From positions 1,302,001 to 1,366,000 of the forward strand of contig NZ_CP066150.1 of the NCBI RefSeq assembly GCF_023206395.1: a stretch of DNA of 64,000 nt, read 5' to 3'. Source of the DNA: Vibrio sp. ED004 (GTDB lineage: Bacteria; Pseudomonadota; Gammaproteobacteria; Enterobacterales; Vibrionaceae). Shown piece after piece: positions 1-7,936 of the stretch (its first letter is position 1; each line of letters opens with the position of its first letter). The notes beneath the pieces are model-generated. The model did not search any database and was not told the origin of the DNA. It saw nothing but the letters and a program-made list of their open reading frames with translations. The position numbers were made by a program, and so were the translations under genes.

Positions 1-6
1 AATCGT

Positions 7-46
7 ATTTATCGATTTATCGATTTATCGATTTATCGATTTATCG
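7..46. repeat. Five tandem copies of the 8-mer ATTTATCG
   Basis: The octamer ATTTATCG is repeated five times without interruption. It covers the last codons and the stop codon of the LysE-type gene on the minus strand. The first stop already lies in the first repeat reached by the ribosome, so changes in copy number would mostly alter the 3' untranslated region. Confidence 0.9.
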
Positions 47-659
47 CCAAATATGAGCCAGCAGCAATCATTATTCCACCAGCACTTTGGTTTAACCTTT
101 TATGTGCGCGTGGCGTTTTTAGCAAACCTGCCATTCTGCCCGCACCTACGGCGATAAGCATTAAACCTGACATTAGAGCAACAGATGCTAAAGCGGAAAC
201 CAAAACGATATCTTGTGAACGTAAAACAGTCAGATCAATAAAAGTCGGCAAGAACGAAATATAAAACAAAATCACTTTCGGGTTTGATGCCGAAATCAAA
301 AAGCCTTGCGCGAAACTAGCAAGTTCTGACTTCTGACTTTGTTTTGCCGCGAGTTCCGCTGAGCCCTGCACTTCAGGTAGGCTCTTAAACATCTTGTAGC
401 CCAAGTAAATCAGATAAGCTGCACCAACATAACGAATCACCTCAAAAGCCAATGACCAGTTCTCAGCAATCGTCGCTAGACCAAAACAGGCAAGCGCCAA
501 ATAAATCAGATCACTGCAGATCATTCCTACAGAAAGAGAGATGCACTTTCGCCACCCATCGACCATACCACGAGCCAAAATCGCAAATACACCGGGACCC
601 GGAGTAATGCCAAATATAAACATGGCAATAAAGAATGTAACTGCGCCTTCTAATGACAT
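33..659 (-). CDS. LysE/RhtB family amino-acid exporter
   Basis: This 208-residue inner-membrane protein has the LysE/RhtB hallmark near its N terminus (GITPGPGVFAILARG, about residues 17-31) and about six hydrophobic segments, the usual length and layout for the family. Family members export amino acids or homoserine lactone-like compounds by proton antiport; the substrate here cannot be read from sequence. The ATG at 659 is preceded by AGGA with a 7-nt spacer. The gene stands alone, and its last codons run into an 8-bp tandem repeat. Confidence 0.9.
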   Translation of the reverse strand: MSLEGAVTFFIAMFIFGITPGPGVFAILARGMVDGWRKCISLSVGMICSDLIYLALACFGLATIAENWSLAFEVIRYVGAAYLIYLGYKMFKSLPEVQGSAELAAKQSQKSELASFAQGFLISASNPKVILFYISFLPTFIDLTVLRSQDIVLVSALASVALMSGLMLIAVGAGRMAGLLKTPRAHKRLNQSAGGIMIAAGSYLAINR

Positions 660-823
660 TGGCTTGTCCTTACTTGTAACCCAACATGATTGGTCACGAA
701 CGTATCATGGAGCTTCGATTCAGGTAAAGAGTGTTTTGACCCACCACGATTCAAACAGCTCATGTTTGAATAACTGTCACACGTAATTTCCCCACCAAGC
801 ACCCAGTGTTTATCTAAGGTAAC

Positions 824-851
824 AAAAAGGCGAACCTAGTGGCTCGCCTTT
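824..851 (-). terminator. Rho-independent terminator of the carbonic anhydrase gene
   Basis: AAAGGCGA/TCGCCTTT-type stem with a short loop, followed by a T run when read on the minus strand. It lies 33 nt after the stop codon at 885. Its stem is almost the same as that of the terminator at 2034-2060. Confidence 0.75.
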
Positions 852-884
852 AGAAAATATTGACTACGAATCAGGGTGACAAGA

Positions 885-1745
885 TTAGTTTGCCATTGGT
901 GACAACAACTCAGGGTTAACCACCAAGTTTCTCACGCCGTGGGCGTGGTCTTCGTTAAAGTCATTGCCTTCACACCAGTTCCCCACTGTCGCGATGTTTA
1001 CTTTCGCTACTTGTGGACGAACGCTCCATGTTACTTGGAAAGGTGAACCTTGCTCGTTATAACCTGGACCTGTTGTAGAACCGGCGTATTGAATCGCTGA
1101 GCCAGTGTTTTGTGGAATGTTGGTTGCTTGGTGCAAACCATTCACTTTTGAGTGCTTAGCCAATGCTTCGAAGTCGAGAGCCTTATCATCATTCACTAAT
1201 ACGTAGACTTGAGTCTCAACACGCAATTGCGGATTGGTAATCGCATCGTTGAAACAAGCACCAAGCGTTTCACCCGGTTCTACTTGTGCCGTTGAGTACA
1301 CGTAATGCACTTCGATGGTGTCGCCCGAATGCAAAGAGCCATGATCGCTTGGACAAACCTCACCCTCAAATGGTTTAAGCTCTGCATCACTCAACTTACC
1401 CGTGTATTTAAAGCCACTTTGGAAGCCCTTACCATCGCCGTTACCAGCGTATTGGGTAAACTCTCCACCTTTGTGTTCTGCGTTCTTATGGAAGTGGATA
1501 TTACATAGGTTCATGGCTGTTGAATCTGGCGCATCCGAAAACAATCGAGCGTTTGTTCCTTCGGCTGAGCCTAAATCGCGTGGCGCTTGTGGGCCAAAAC
1601 CTTTTCCTTGCGTGTTTTCAGACAGGTTCGCTCTTTGTTCGGTGATGACACTGTCTGCTACCGACTCATGGCTCGCGTCAGAAGCGTTTGCATGAGCAGC
1701 CAACATAACCATCGCGACGCTTAAAAATGCACTCTTATTCTTCAT
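885..1745 (-). CDS. Delta-class carbonic anhydrase, exported
   Basis: The 286-residue protein starts with a Sec signal peptide (cleavage near ANA|SD, residue 22). Its central part matches the delta-carbonic-anhydrase family, with a His/Cys-rich segment CNIHFHKNAEHKGGEF (about residues 81-96) and a late conserved segment GNWCEGNDFNEDHAHGVRN. Such enzymes interconvert CO2 and bicarbonate with a bound metal; the signal peptide places it in the periplasm or outside the cell. The zinc ligands were not assigned individually. The start is supported by GGGAAG 6 nt upstream. It is monocistronic, with its own terminator. Confidence 0.8.
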   Translation of the reverse strand: MKNKSAFLSVAMVMLAAHANASDASHESVADSVITEQRANLSENTQGKGFGPQAPRDLGSAEGTNARLFSDAPDSTAMNLCNIHFHKNAEHKGGEFTQYAGNGDGKGFQSGFKYTGKLSDAELKPFEGEVCPSDHGSLHSGDTIEVHYVYSTAQVEPGETLGACFNDAITNPQLRVETQVYVLVNDDKALDFEALAKHSKVNGLHQATNIPQNTGSAIQYAGSTTGPGYNEQGSPFQVTWSVRPQVAKVNIATVGNWCEGNDFNEDHAHGVRNLVVNPELLSPMAN

Positions 1746-2033
1746 ATATCTTCCCTATAATATTGATAACTAAACCTAAATAACGGATTTCACGCCAGAC
1801 ATACTACTATGCTCTTAAGTGAATATCAGACACTGTCTTTGTAAGATTAGATTTCGTTGCTTACTTTGGGAGGAGTATTAAAACACTCGATGCATATAAC
1901 AAGTCGAACAGCGTAAATACGGCGTGTCCATTCCAGAACAAACAAATACCTGCTTTATTGACTGTCCCTTGACGCAAACCAACGGGCTTGTTGGCTATCA
2001 ATTAAAACATATCAATGGATAAGCATCTGAAAT
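1746..2033. other. Intergenic region upstream of the carbonic anhydrase gene
   Basis: With the adjoining terminator this non-coding gap is about 350 bp. It should contain the promoter of the minus-strand carbonic anhydrase gene, but no clear -35/-10 pair, RNA gene or conserved ORF was found. Confidence 0.5.
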
Positions 2034-2060
2034 AAAAAGGCGAACCATATGGTTCGCCTT
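2034..2060 (-). terminator. Terminator after the lipoprotein gene
   Basis: Perfect palindrome AAGGCGAACC/GGTTCGCCTT with an ATAT centre. It is preceded by five A residues on the plus strand, which become a T run on the minus strand. It lies 38 nt after the lipoprotein stop codon. Confidence 0.8.
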
Positions 2061-2097
2061 CTCTAATGATTCGATCTTCTCAGTTAGAGCTATTCGC

Positions 2098-2529
2098 TCA
2101 ACCGTGGCCTGTGGCAAATATTCCAAAGGTCAGAACGTTCAAGGTGTCTGTGACTCCCTCGAGCGATTTGATGACTTTCTTAGTCGGCTCGTTATTGAGC
2201 AATAGGTAACTTCCCAGCCCTTTTTCATTGTCGGTCTCAACTTCATCTTGTTTCGCTGTTACTTGAGATGAGTGTACTTCAGACTCTTCGACCGCTTCTG
2301 AGACAAATTCTGCTTCTGCTTTAACCTTTGCACTAGTATCTTGAACTACAACCTCATTGGTCTCATCACTAGCGTCCGAAACGCCATTTAAGTTCGTATC
2401 CTTCTCGACACTTTTCGACAGAGCGTCTTCGTTGCTCAACGCCTTCTCATCGATCTGCTCGTTACTCGTTGTAGAGCAAGCCGTTAAGAAAAACAGGCTT
2501 ACGATGAATGTGATTAAGTTTCGCACCAT
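2098..2529 (-). CDS. Small acidic lipoprotein of unknown function
   Basis: This 143-residue protein has a lipoprotein signal peptide with lipobox LTAC, so Cys18 is the likely lipidated residue; Ser at +2 suggests outer-membrane sorting. The mature part is Glu/Ser/Val-rich and low in complexity from about 20 to 105. A more ordered C-terminal segment of about 35 residues contains a hydrophobic stretch (TDTLNVLTFGIFATGHG). No domain was recognised. It is a single gene with its own terminator. Confidence 0.7.
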   Translation of the reverse strand: MVRNLITFIVSLFFLTACSTTSNEQIDEKALSNEDALSKSVEKDTNLNGVSDASDETNEVVVQDTSAKVKAEAEFVSEAVEESEVHSSQVTAKQDEVETDNEKGLGSYLLLNNEPTKKVIKSLEGVTDTLNVLTFGIFATGHG

Positions 2530-2663
2530 GGGAATAAGGCTCGAATTAATAAAACATTGTTCGATTGTAATTTATTTATCTCGCTACATCTAGTATCAAG
2601 TGACTTAAAAGCGCGGTTTATTGTTTCGAAAGATGAAGCAGAAATGATGTTTAAAGCTAGATC

Positions 2664-3148
<485 letters not shown>

Positions 3149-3172
3149 CTTCACCTCTCACTTTGAACGAAT

Positions 3173-3199
3173 AAAGGGAGCACAGACTGCGCTCCCTTC
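3173..3199 (-). terminator. Hairpin in the gap between the M4 protease and VOC genes
   Basis: Inverted repeat AAGGGAGC/GCTCCCTT with a 9-nt loop, 43 nt beyond the M4 protease stop codon (3242) on the minus strand. A run of T follows less clearly than in the other terminators here. Confidence 0.6.
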
Positions 3200-3241
3200 T
3201 CATCAGTTTTAACTAACTTAAATCACTTTAAGTCGTTTTAG

Positions 3242-5284
3242 CTAGTAACAAGCACCTTCAAATACCCAGTACCAATAATTGTTGAACGGGTCGGCTCCCC
3301 AGTTATCCGCAGATGCTCTGAATCTGTTGCCATAATATTGAATTACTGTACCTGCTGGATAATAGTAATTTGGATTCCACTCTTGAAGGTTATCGCACAT
3401 GCCTTGTGGCTCAGGTTCTGGTTGAGGCTCTGGCTGAGGTAATTCAAACTCTGCGCTAACGGCCACGTAAGCATCCATTGAGCTTTGAACACCGTCCACC
3501 AGTACGTAGATATCTTCACCTTGCACACTACCAAAACCGCAGTATTCATTGTTATCTGAGTTGGTAGAAGAGCAATCGTAGTCGCTTAGTGACACAGGTC
3601 TGCCGATTGCGACATACAAGTCAACGTTACCGTAACCATGATAAGTCTGAATCCAAGCATCACTTCCAGGTACATTCTTTAGAACGAACTGTTGCTGTTC
3701 TTCGCCACCACTCACAATTGGTGTTGGCACGTTTATCTCTAGCTCCACGACACCTGGAGTTGGAGTTGGAGGATTAGGGTTCGGATTTGGCTGACCAGAG
3801 CCACAGTTTTGTACATCAATACCCACTTCGTTAAACGCAGATTTCACTGCAGAGGTCTCATAACCTAGATTTTCAGCGGCTTTACACACACCGTTGGCAC
3901 CTTGTTGGAAATCCGAGTTTGGTGTCCAGTAAAGTTGGTTCGCGGTTGCGTAAGCCTTAAACGCTTTTTTGATACCCCAACTGTTGCTCGTGGCGAGATG
4001 GTAGAACGCTTTGTTAAAGATCCCTGAACTATGGTGAACATCAATGCCATTGTAATACTGGTTGATGTGACCGATAGACATACCATCTTGACTTGGGTTA
4101 ATGAAGTAACGCATCGCATCACTATGCTTCATTACATGCTCGCCCATCTTCCAATTGAAAGTGCCATGTACATATTCACTAAGCGCCGCAGCAGCTACAT
4201 CAGAGAAAGATTCGTTCATTCCGCCCGACATACCGCGATACTCAAGGTTTGAGTTTTGCTCAGTAAAGCCATGACTGACCTCATGAGCAATCACGTCCCA
4301 CGTCGCCAATGGATACATGGATTGGTTACCATCGCCAAACGTCATTTGGCGGCCATCCCAAAACGCATTCCCATAGTTCGAACCGTAATGAACACGCATA
4401 GTAAGCCTTTGCTGAATAGGACGTGTGTTCAACCAATCTTGATACATGTCGAACACACGTTGGCCAAAGTAATGTGCATCGTTCATTGGTGCATATGCAC
4501 CGTTAACTGCGCGATAATTATTGACGTTCTTACCGTAATTTCCGTTGCAGCTAAATTGATGGATTTGCCCTGATCCTTGTTGGTTGTTCATGTTCATAGT
4601 CACAACGTTTTGGCTGTCCATCTGGCAATACGAGTTAACTTGGAATCCGCCAAACTGTGTGTTCGAGCCAAAGTAATAACGGCCACTTTTCTGGTTTCCA
4701 CCCGGTCCTTCTGCCTCAATGAAAGCAATCCCTTCCCATCGGTCCAGCAACTCACCTGATTTAGCATCAACAAGCGTAATCGGTCTTGAGGGGGCCATGC
4801 CCAGAGTCTGCAAGAAGTCGACCTTATAAATCAGGCGCGCTTGTTGCTGTTCATCCAGCCAAATAAGAAGCTCGGTGTTAGGATCACGAATAGTCGCTGC
4901 GGCAACCCCTTTATACTGTGATTCCGCAATATCAATAGCTTGCTTTGCGTTAATCATCGGCAGTGTCGAACCAATATCTGACTCAATCCCCATTAATACT
5001 TGGCCATCAACCGCTTTCGAAATGCCCTTCTGGGAAAGATCAACCACTACCGATTGACCGTAAACCGGGATCCCGTAATGAAGTTGTGTTTTTCGTAGGA
5101 GTGTTGTTGTTCCTGTGTTCACTCGACTTGCATCTTGGTAAGCAAGTGGTTGGCTTACAGCTGTAAAGCCCTGTGTTGTTTGATTGAGAACTGTAGATAA
5201 ATCGACTTGCGAGTAGTCGACAACATTGGCAGCTTGAGAATTAAACGCTATCGGAAATAGCATTAGTAAATGTGCACCACGCAT
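3242..5284 (-). CDS. Secreted M4 metalloprotease (vibriolysin-like) with PPC and chitin-binding domains
   Basis: This 680-residue thermolysin-family zinc protease has a signal peptide (about 1-18), an inhibitory FTP/PepSY propeptide (to about 200) and an M4 catalytic domain (about 205-500). The zinc motif is HEVSH at 334-338 with the third ligand Glu358 in GGMNESFSD. A Pro-rich linker (PNPNPNPPTPTPG) leads to a PPC-type beta-sandwich. After a second PQPEPQPEPEPQ linker comes a C-terminal Trp/Tyr-rich CBM5/12 module (about 632-680) that usually binds chitin. It is probably exported by type II secretion, digests protein extracellularly and is targeted to chitinous surfaces. The gene is alone. 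Confidence 0.93.
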   Translation of the reverse strand: MRGAHLLMLFPIAFNSQAANVVDYSQVDLSTVLNQTTQGFTAVSQPLAYQDASRVNTGTTTLLRKTQLHYGIPVYGQSVVVDLSQKGISKAVDGQVLMGIESDIGSTLPMINAKQAIDIAESQYKGVAAATIRDPNTELLIWLDEQQQARLIYKVDFLQTLGMAPSRPITLVDAKSGELLDRWEGIAFIEAEGPGGNQKSGRYYFGSNTQFGGFQVNSYCQMDSQNVVTMNMNNQQGSGQIHQFSCNGNYGKNVNNYRAVNGAYAPMNDAHYFGQRVFDMYQDWLNTRPIQQRLTMRVHYGSNYGNAFWDGRQMTFGDGNQSMYPLATWDVIAHEVSHGFTEQNSNLEYRGMSGGMNESFSDVAAAALSEYVHGTFNWKMGEHVMKHSDAMRYFINPSQDGMSIGHINQYYNGIDVHHSSGIFNKAFYHLATSNSWGIKKAFKAYATANQLYWTPNSDFQQGANGVCKAAENLGYETSAVKSAFNEVGIDVQNCGSGQPNPNPNPPTPTPGVVELEINVPTPIVSGGEEQQQFVLKNVPGSDAWIQTYHGYGNVDLYVAIGRPVSLSDYDCSSTNSDNNEYCGFGSVQGEDIYVLVDGVQSSMDAYVAVSAEFELPQPEPQPEPEPQGMCDNLQEWNPNYYYPAGTVIQYYGNRFRASADNWGADPFNNYWYWVFEGACY

Positions 5285-5683
5285 ACATCACCTTTATAAT
5301 TATGTCTTTATTAATCCACCAACTAGATGAGCTCGCATCTTAACGATAGATATTGCACATAAAGAAATTAACTTAGTTGCATATGTGAGATTAATTCAAA
5401 ACATAATTAATGATGTCTTTCGAACTGAGATATCCCGAAAAAATTTATTTAAAATCTTATAGTTAACTAAATGTTGAAGTGTTATTTCTATAAATAGGAA
5501 GTGATAAATCGCACAGTAATAAGCATTAAAACCAATCCAAAGAAGTCATTTGAGCAATAACCTCTTTGGTGGTGTTAACACCGGTCAAGTAACCGATAAC
5601 GAGATCAGTTCGCTATCGGGCACTCGTCTGATGGATAGTGAAGGATAAAATGTGAATAGATGAAGAATAATCGCTGATGAAAC
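5285..5683. other. Intergenic region between the M4 protease and trpS
   Basis: This AT-rich 399-bp gap must hold the promoter of the M4 protease and the 3' end of the trpS transcript. Apart from the hairpin at 5593-5619, nothing could be identified with confidence. Confidence 0.5.
5593..5619 (-). terminator. Possible terminator hairpin downstream of trpS
   Basis: Imperfect inverted repeat CCGATA/TATCGG with additional inner CGA/TCG pairing, 65 nt after the trpS stop codon. There is no good T run, so termination here is uncertain. Confidence 0.4.
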
Positions 5684-6706
5684 TTACAAGATGTTCAGGC
5701 CAAATACTTCTTTAACATCCAACAACACGGTTTCGGTTCTTTCTCTCGAGACTTGTGTACCTTTACGTAAGATATCGATGAGTTGCGCTTTGTCATCCAA
5801 CAGTTCAGCTCTGCGTGCTCTTATCGGGCGGATCATCTCTTGTAGACACTCTTCCAATACCTTCTTAGTTTGGCCATCCCCTAACCCACCTCTGCGATAG
5901 TGATCTTTTAGTTCATTGACGTAGTAAGCGTCAGTATGGAAAGCATCAAGATAGGTAAATACGATGTTCCCTTCTACTTGGCCAGGATCTTCGATTCGTA
6001 GATGATTTGGGTCGGTATACATGGATTTCACTGCGGCTCGAATCTCTTTCTCGGTCGCACCAAGGTTAATCGCATTTCCCATCGATTTGGACATCTTGCT
6101 CTTACCGTCGGTGCTCGGAAGACGAGAGGCATTGCTCAGCAAGGGTTTACACTCATTTAAGATTGGCTTGCCCGCGAGTGAGTTAACCTTTCTCACTATC
6201 TCGTTAGTCTGTTCAAGCATTGGCAATTGGTCGTCACCGACAGGAATCAAGGTCGCGTTGAACGCCGTGATATCAGCCGCCTGTGAAATCGGATAAGTCA
6301 GAAAACCAGCTGGAATTGAGCGACCAAACTCCTTGTTTTGAATCTCACTTTTAACGGTTGGATTTCGTTCCAAACGAGCAATAGACACAAGGTTGCTATA
6401 GAACATGGTGAGTTCTGCCAGTGCTGGCAATTGTGATTGGAGGCAAATCGTGGTTTTTGTTGGGTCGATACCGACCGCTAGATAATCAGCCACCACATTA
6501 AGAATGTTAGACGAAACCTTGGCAGGATTATGAGCGTTGTCAGTAAGCCCTTGCATGTCGGCAACCAATATCGTTTGGTCGTGAATATGTTGCAATGAAG
6601 TGCGCTGCTGTAGTGAACCAACATAGTGACCCAGATGTAAAGGGCCGGTAGCTCGGTCGCCAGTCAGAATGATTTCTGGTTTGTTCGTGTTTTGAGGTGT
6701 TTTCAT
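5684..6706 (-). CDS. trpS: Tryptophanyl-tRNA synthetase
   Basis: This class I aminoacyl-tRNA synthetase charges tRNA-Trp with tryptophan. The 340-residue length is normal. The HIGH-like signature is in ATGPLHLGHYVGSL (about residues 19-32) and the KMSKS loop is at 204-208. The ATG at 6706 follows GGAG with an 8-nt spacer. That ribosome binding site is buried in a hairpin (6711-6741), and a Trp-rich leader peptide lies upstream (6816-6869). This suggests synthesis rises when charged tRNA-Trp is scarce. The gene is isolated from the dam-rpe-gph context usual for gammaproteobacterial trpS, so it may be a second, inducible copy; the window cannot show this. Confidence 0.93.
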   Translation of the reverse strand: MKTPQNTNKPEIILTGDRATGPLHLGHYVGSLQQRTSLQHIHDQTILVADMQGLTDNAHNPAKVSSNILNVVADYLAVGIDPTKTTICLQSQLPALAELTMFYSNLVSIARLERNPTVKSEIQNKEFGRSIPAGFLTYPISQAADITAFNATLIPVGDDQLPMLEQTNEIVRKVNSLAGKPILNECKPLLSNASRLPSTDGKSKMSKSMGNAINLGATEKEIRAAVKSMYTDPNHLRIEDPGQVEGNIVFTYLDAFHTDAYYVNELKDHYRRGGLGDGQTKKVLEECLQEMIRPIRARRAELLDDKAQLIDILRKGTQVSRERTETVLLDVKEVFGLNIL

Positions 6707-6710
6707 GGGG

Positions 6711-6741
6711 TATCTCCAAGTAATAAAAGCTACTGGAGATA
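6711..6741 (-). promoter_or_regulatory. Hairpin sequestering the trpS ribosome binding site
   Basis: On the minus strand TATCTCCA pairs perfectly with TGGAGATA over 8 bp, and the inner GTA/TAC can extend the stem past one bulged base. The 3' arm contains the GGAG Shine-Dalgarno of trpS, so the folded form should block translation initiation. Confidence 0.65.
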
Positions 6742-6763
6742 AAAAGAGACGACATTCATGGTG

Positions 6764-6798
6764 ACATTCTTAACTACCTTCCAGCAGCTAAAGAATGT
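6764..6798 (-). promoter_or_regulatory. Leader hairpin (3:4-like stem) of the trpS attenuator
   Basis: ACATTCTT/AAGAATGT arms of 8 bp enclose GCTGCTGG. That loop sequence can instead pair, through GCTGCT, with AGCAGC in the upstream hairpin at 6808-6828. The two pairings exclude each other, as in classical amino-acid attenuators. Confidence 0.5.
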
Positions 6799-6807
6799 GA
6801 GTATTCC

Positions 6808-6828
6808 GTGCTGCTCTAGATAGAGCAC
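6808..6828 (-). promoter_or_regulatory. Leader hairpin (1:2-like stem) overlapping the leader stop codon
   Basis: GCTCT/AGAGC stem with an ATCT loop and an outer GTG/CAC. It overlaps the last leader codons just after the Trp pair. A ribosome stalled at the Trp codons would disrupt it and free AGCAGC for alternative pairing. Confidence 0.5.
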
Positions 6829-6869
6829 CACCAAAAGAAAATTGAAGTTGAAGCGGAAGTAAATTTCAT
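6816..6869 (-). CDS. Trp-rich leader peptide of trpS
   Basis: A 17-residue ORF, MKFTSASTSIFFWWCSI, precedes trpS. It has two adjacent Trp codons (6833-6831 and 6830-6828) placed immediately before the first leader hairpin. An AGG lies 8 nt before its ATG. Trp is a rare residue, and a tandem pair in a short peptide upstream of a Trp-related gene is the diagnostic sign of ribosome-mediated attenuation, as with trpL of the trp operon. A synthetase gene controlled this way would sense uncharged tRNA-Trp. This is read directly from the sequence; the regulatory role is inference. Confidence 0.7.
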   Translation of the reverse strand: MKFTSASTSIFFWWCSI

Positions 6870-6879
6870 TATTAAAACC

Positions 6880-6919
6880 TACCAATAATAAGGGTTAGCG
6901 ACAACCCTTTTATTGGTAG
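6880..6919 (-). terminator. Strong hairpin between the nucleotidyltransferase gene and the trpS leader
   Basis: TACCAATAA/TTATTGGTA and AAGGGTT/AACCCTT together form a stem of about 16 bp around AGCGAC, with a short T run on the minus-strand side. It ends only 11 nt before the leader ATG. It is therefore either the terminator of the upstream gene with some read-through, or part of the trpS leader itself. Confidence 0.6.
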
Positions 6920-7002
6920 ACAATAAAACTAACGTACCGAAACCAGTTTTCGATGCGTTTTAAAACAGAAAATATTGAAGATTGATATCGTAAGTAAATG
7001 TA

Positions 7003-7776
7003 TTAATTACATAAATCAATGATTCTAGAGCGCATAGCTTGGTTGACGTTAAAGTGAGCATTCAAAAACTCAAGCTGTGCCAGAGCCGATTCTGCCGTGC
7101 GTTCGTAGCCTTGAGTGAAGGTTGGTAATAACTGAGCGAACTTAGGGAAGCGCACCTCTAGCCTTCTGTCAGACATAAATTCATCGACAAATTCAGGTTG
7201 TGGGCTTTCAGTTTGATCCACAAGATCGATCAAACGATCAAGCGCGTAAGATTGAACAAAACGACTCCCAGATAGCTTTTCACCTCGGTTATAACGAGAC
7301 ATGCCCACGTAAAGGTTGGTTAGCGCCTCTCCTATGATCCATTCTTGAGAATTCGTTTCAGCGACACCTTTTGCTGGTGGTACACAACACTGAGTATCAA
7401 AGTCGGCCTCCTGCCAAACGATTCGCCCTTCAGAAAACGGAATATGCGCTAATTCATGTGGTTCAAATGCTGCAAACTCACAGAAGACTCCGTCGGCATA
7501 AAGTACTTTATAACCATCGATGGTGTTCCTTACGGCATAGTCGATTGGAAGAATGTCAGATAACCAATGCAAGCTGTCTAAGAAAAACTGCTTGTGTCCC
7601 GTTTGCACTATCGCGAAGAAATCGACGTCTGAATATTGATCCAGTCGCTCCGTTTCAATGCCAACAGAACCAAGCCCTAACAAGGCGTGCGCCTTACCAG
7701 AAGATCTTAAAGATTCCCCAATGGCATCTAACCGTTGTAAGAGTTTTTGTGGTGTATTTAGTTGTTGTGCTGGCAT
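7003..7776 (-). CDS. Nucleotidyltransferase-superfamily protein
   Basis: The protein has a pol-beta-type nucleotidyltransferase core: GLGSVGIETERLDQYSDVDF carries the GS motif and the D-x-D metal pair. About 150 residues follow, with a mainly helical C-terminal part. This resembles aminoglycoside-adenylyltransferase-like proteins of unknown substrate. The ATG at 7776 is chosen because AGGG precedes it; an in-frame ATG at 7830 lacks such a site and adds 18 residues that do not look like the family. The protein is 257 residues from this start. Confidence 0.7.
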   Translation of the reverse strand: MPAQQLNTPQKLLQRLDAIGESLRSSGKAHALLGLGSVGIETERLDQYSDVDFFAIVQTGHKQFFLDSLHWLSDILPIDYAVRNTIDGYKVLYADGVFCEFAAFEPHELAHIPFSEGRIVWQEADFDTQCCVPPAKGVAETNSQEWIIGEALTNLYVGMSRYNRGEKLSGSRFVQSYALDRLIDLVDQTESPQPEFVDEFMSDRRLEVRFPKFAQLLPTFTQGYERTAESALAQLEFLNAHFNVNQAMRSRIIDLCN

Positions 7777-7936
7777 CGCTCTATCCCTATCAAGTTGAAT
7801 GCCACTCAACCTAACTGACAGTGATAACAAGCATGAAGACTAATTTATAAAATCTGTGTTTTAGGTAACGATCTGCGCAAGTTATTGTCTCATTGAAGCG
7901 GATAAAACAGCCACTAGCACCCGCTTTATATTCAAT

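Noticed and set aside
1305..1695. Two plus-strand ORFs within the carbonic anhydrase gene
   Set aside because: They are opposite a well-supported gene with a signal peptide and have no features of their own.
6540..6755. 71-codon minus-strand ORF overlapping the trpS start
   Set aside because: It runs in another frame through the leader and the trpS 5' end and contains no Trp-codon cluster. The leader ORF at 6816-6869 explains the region better.
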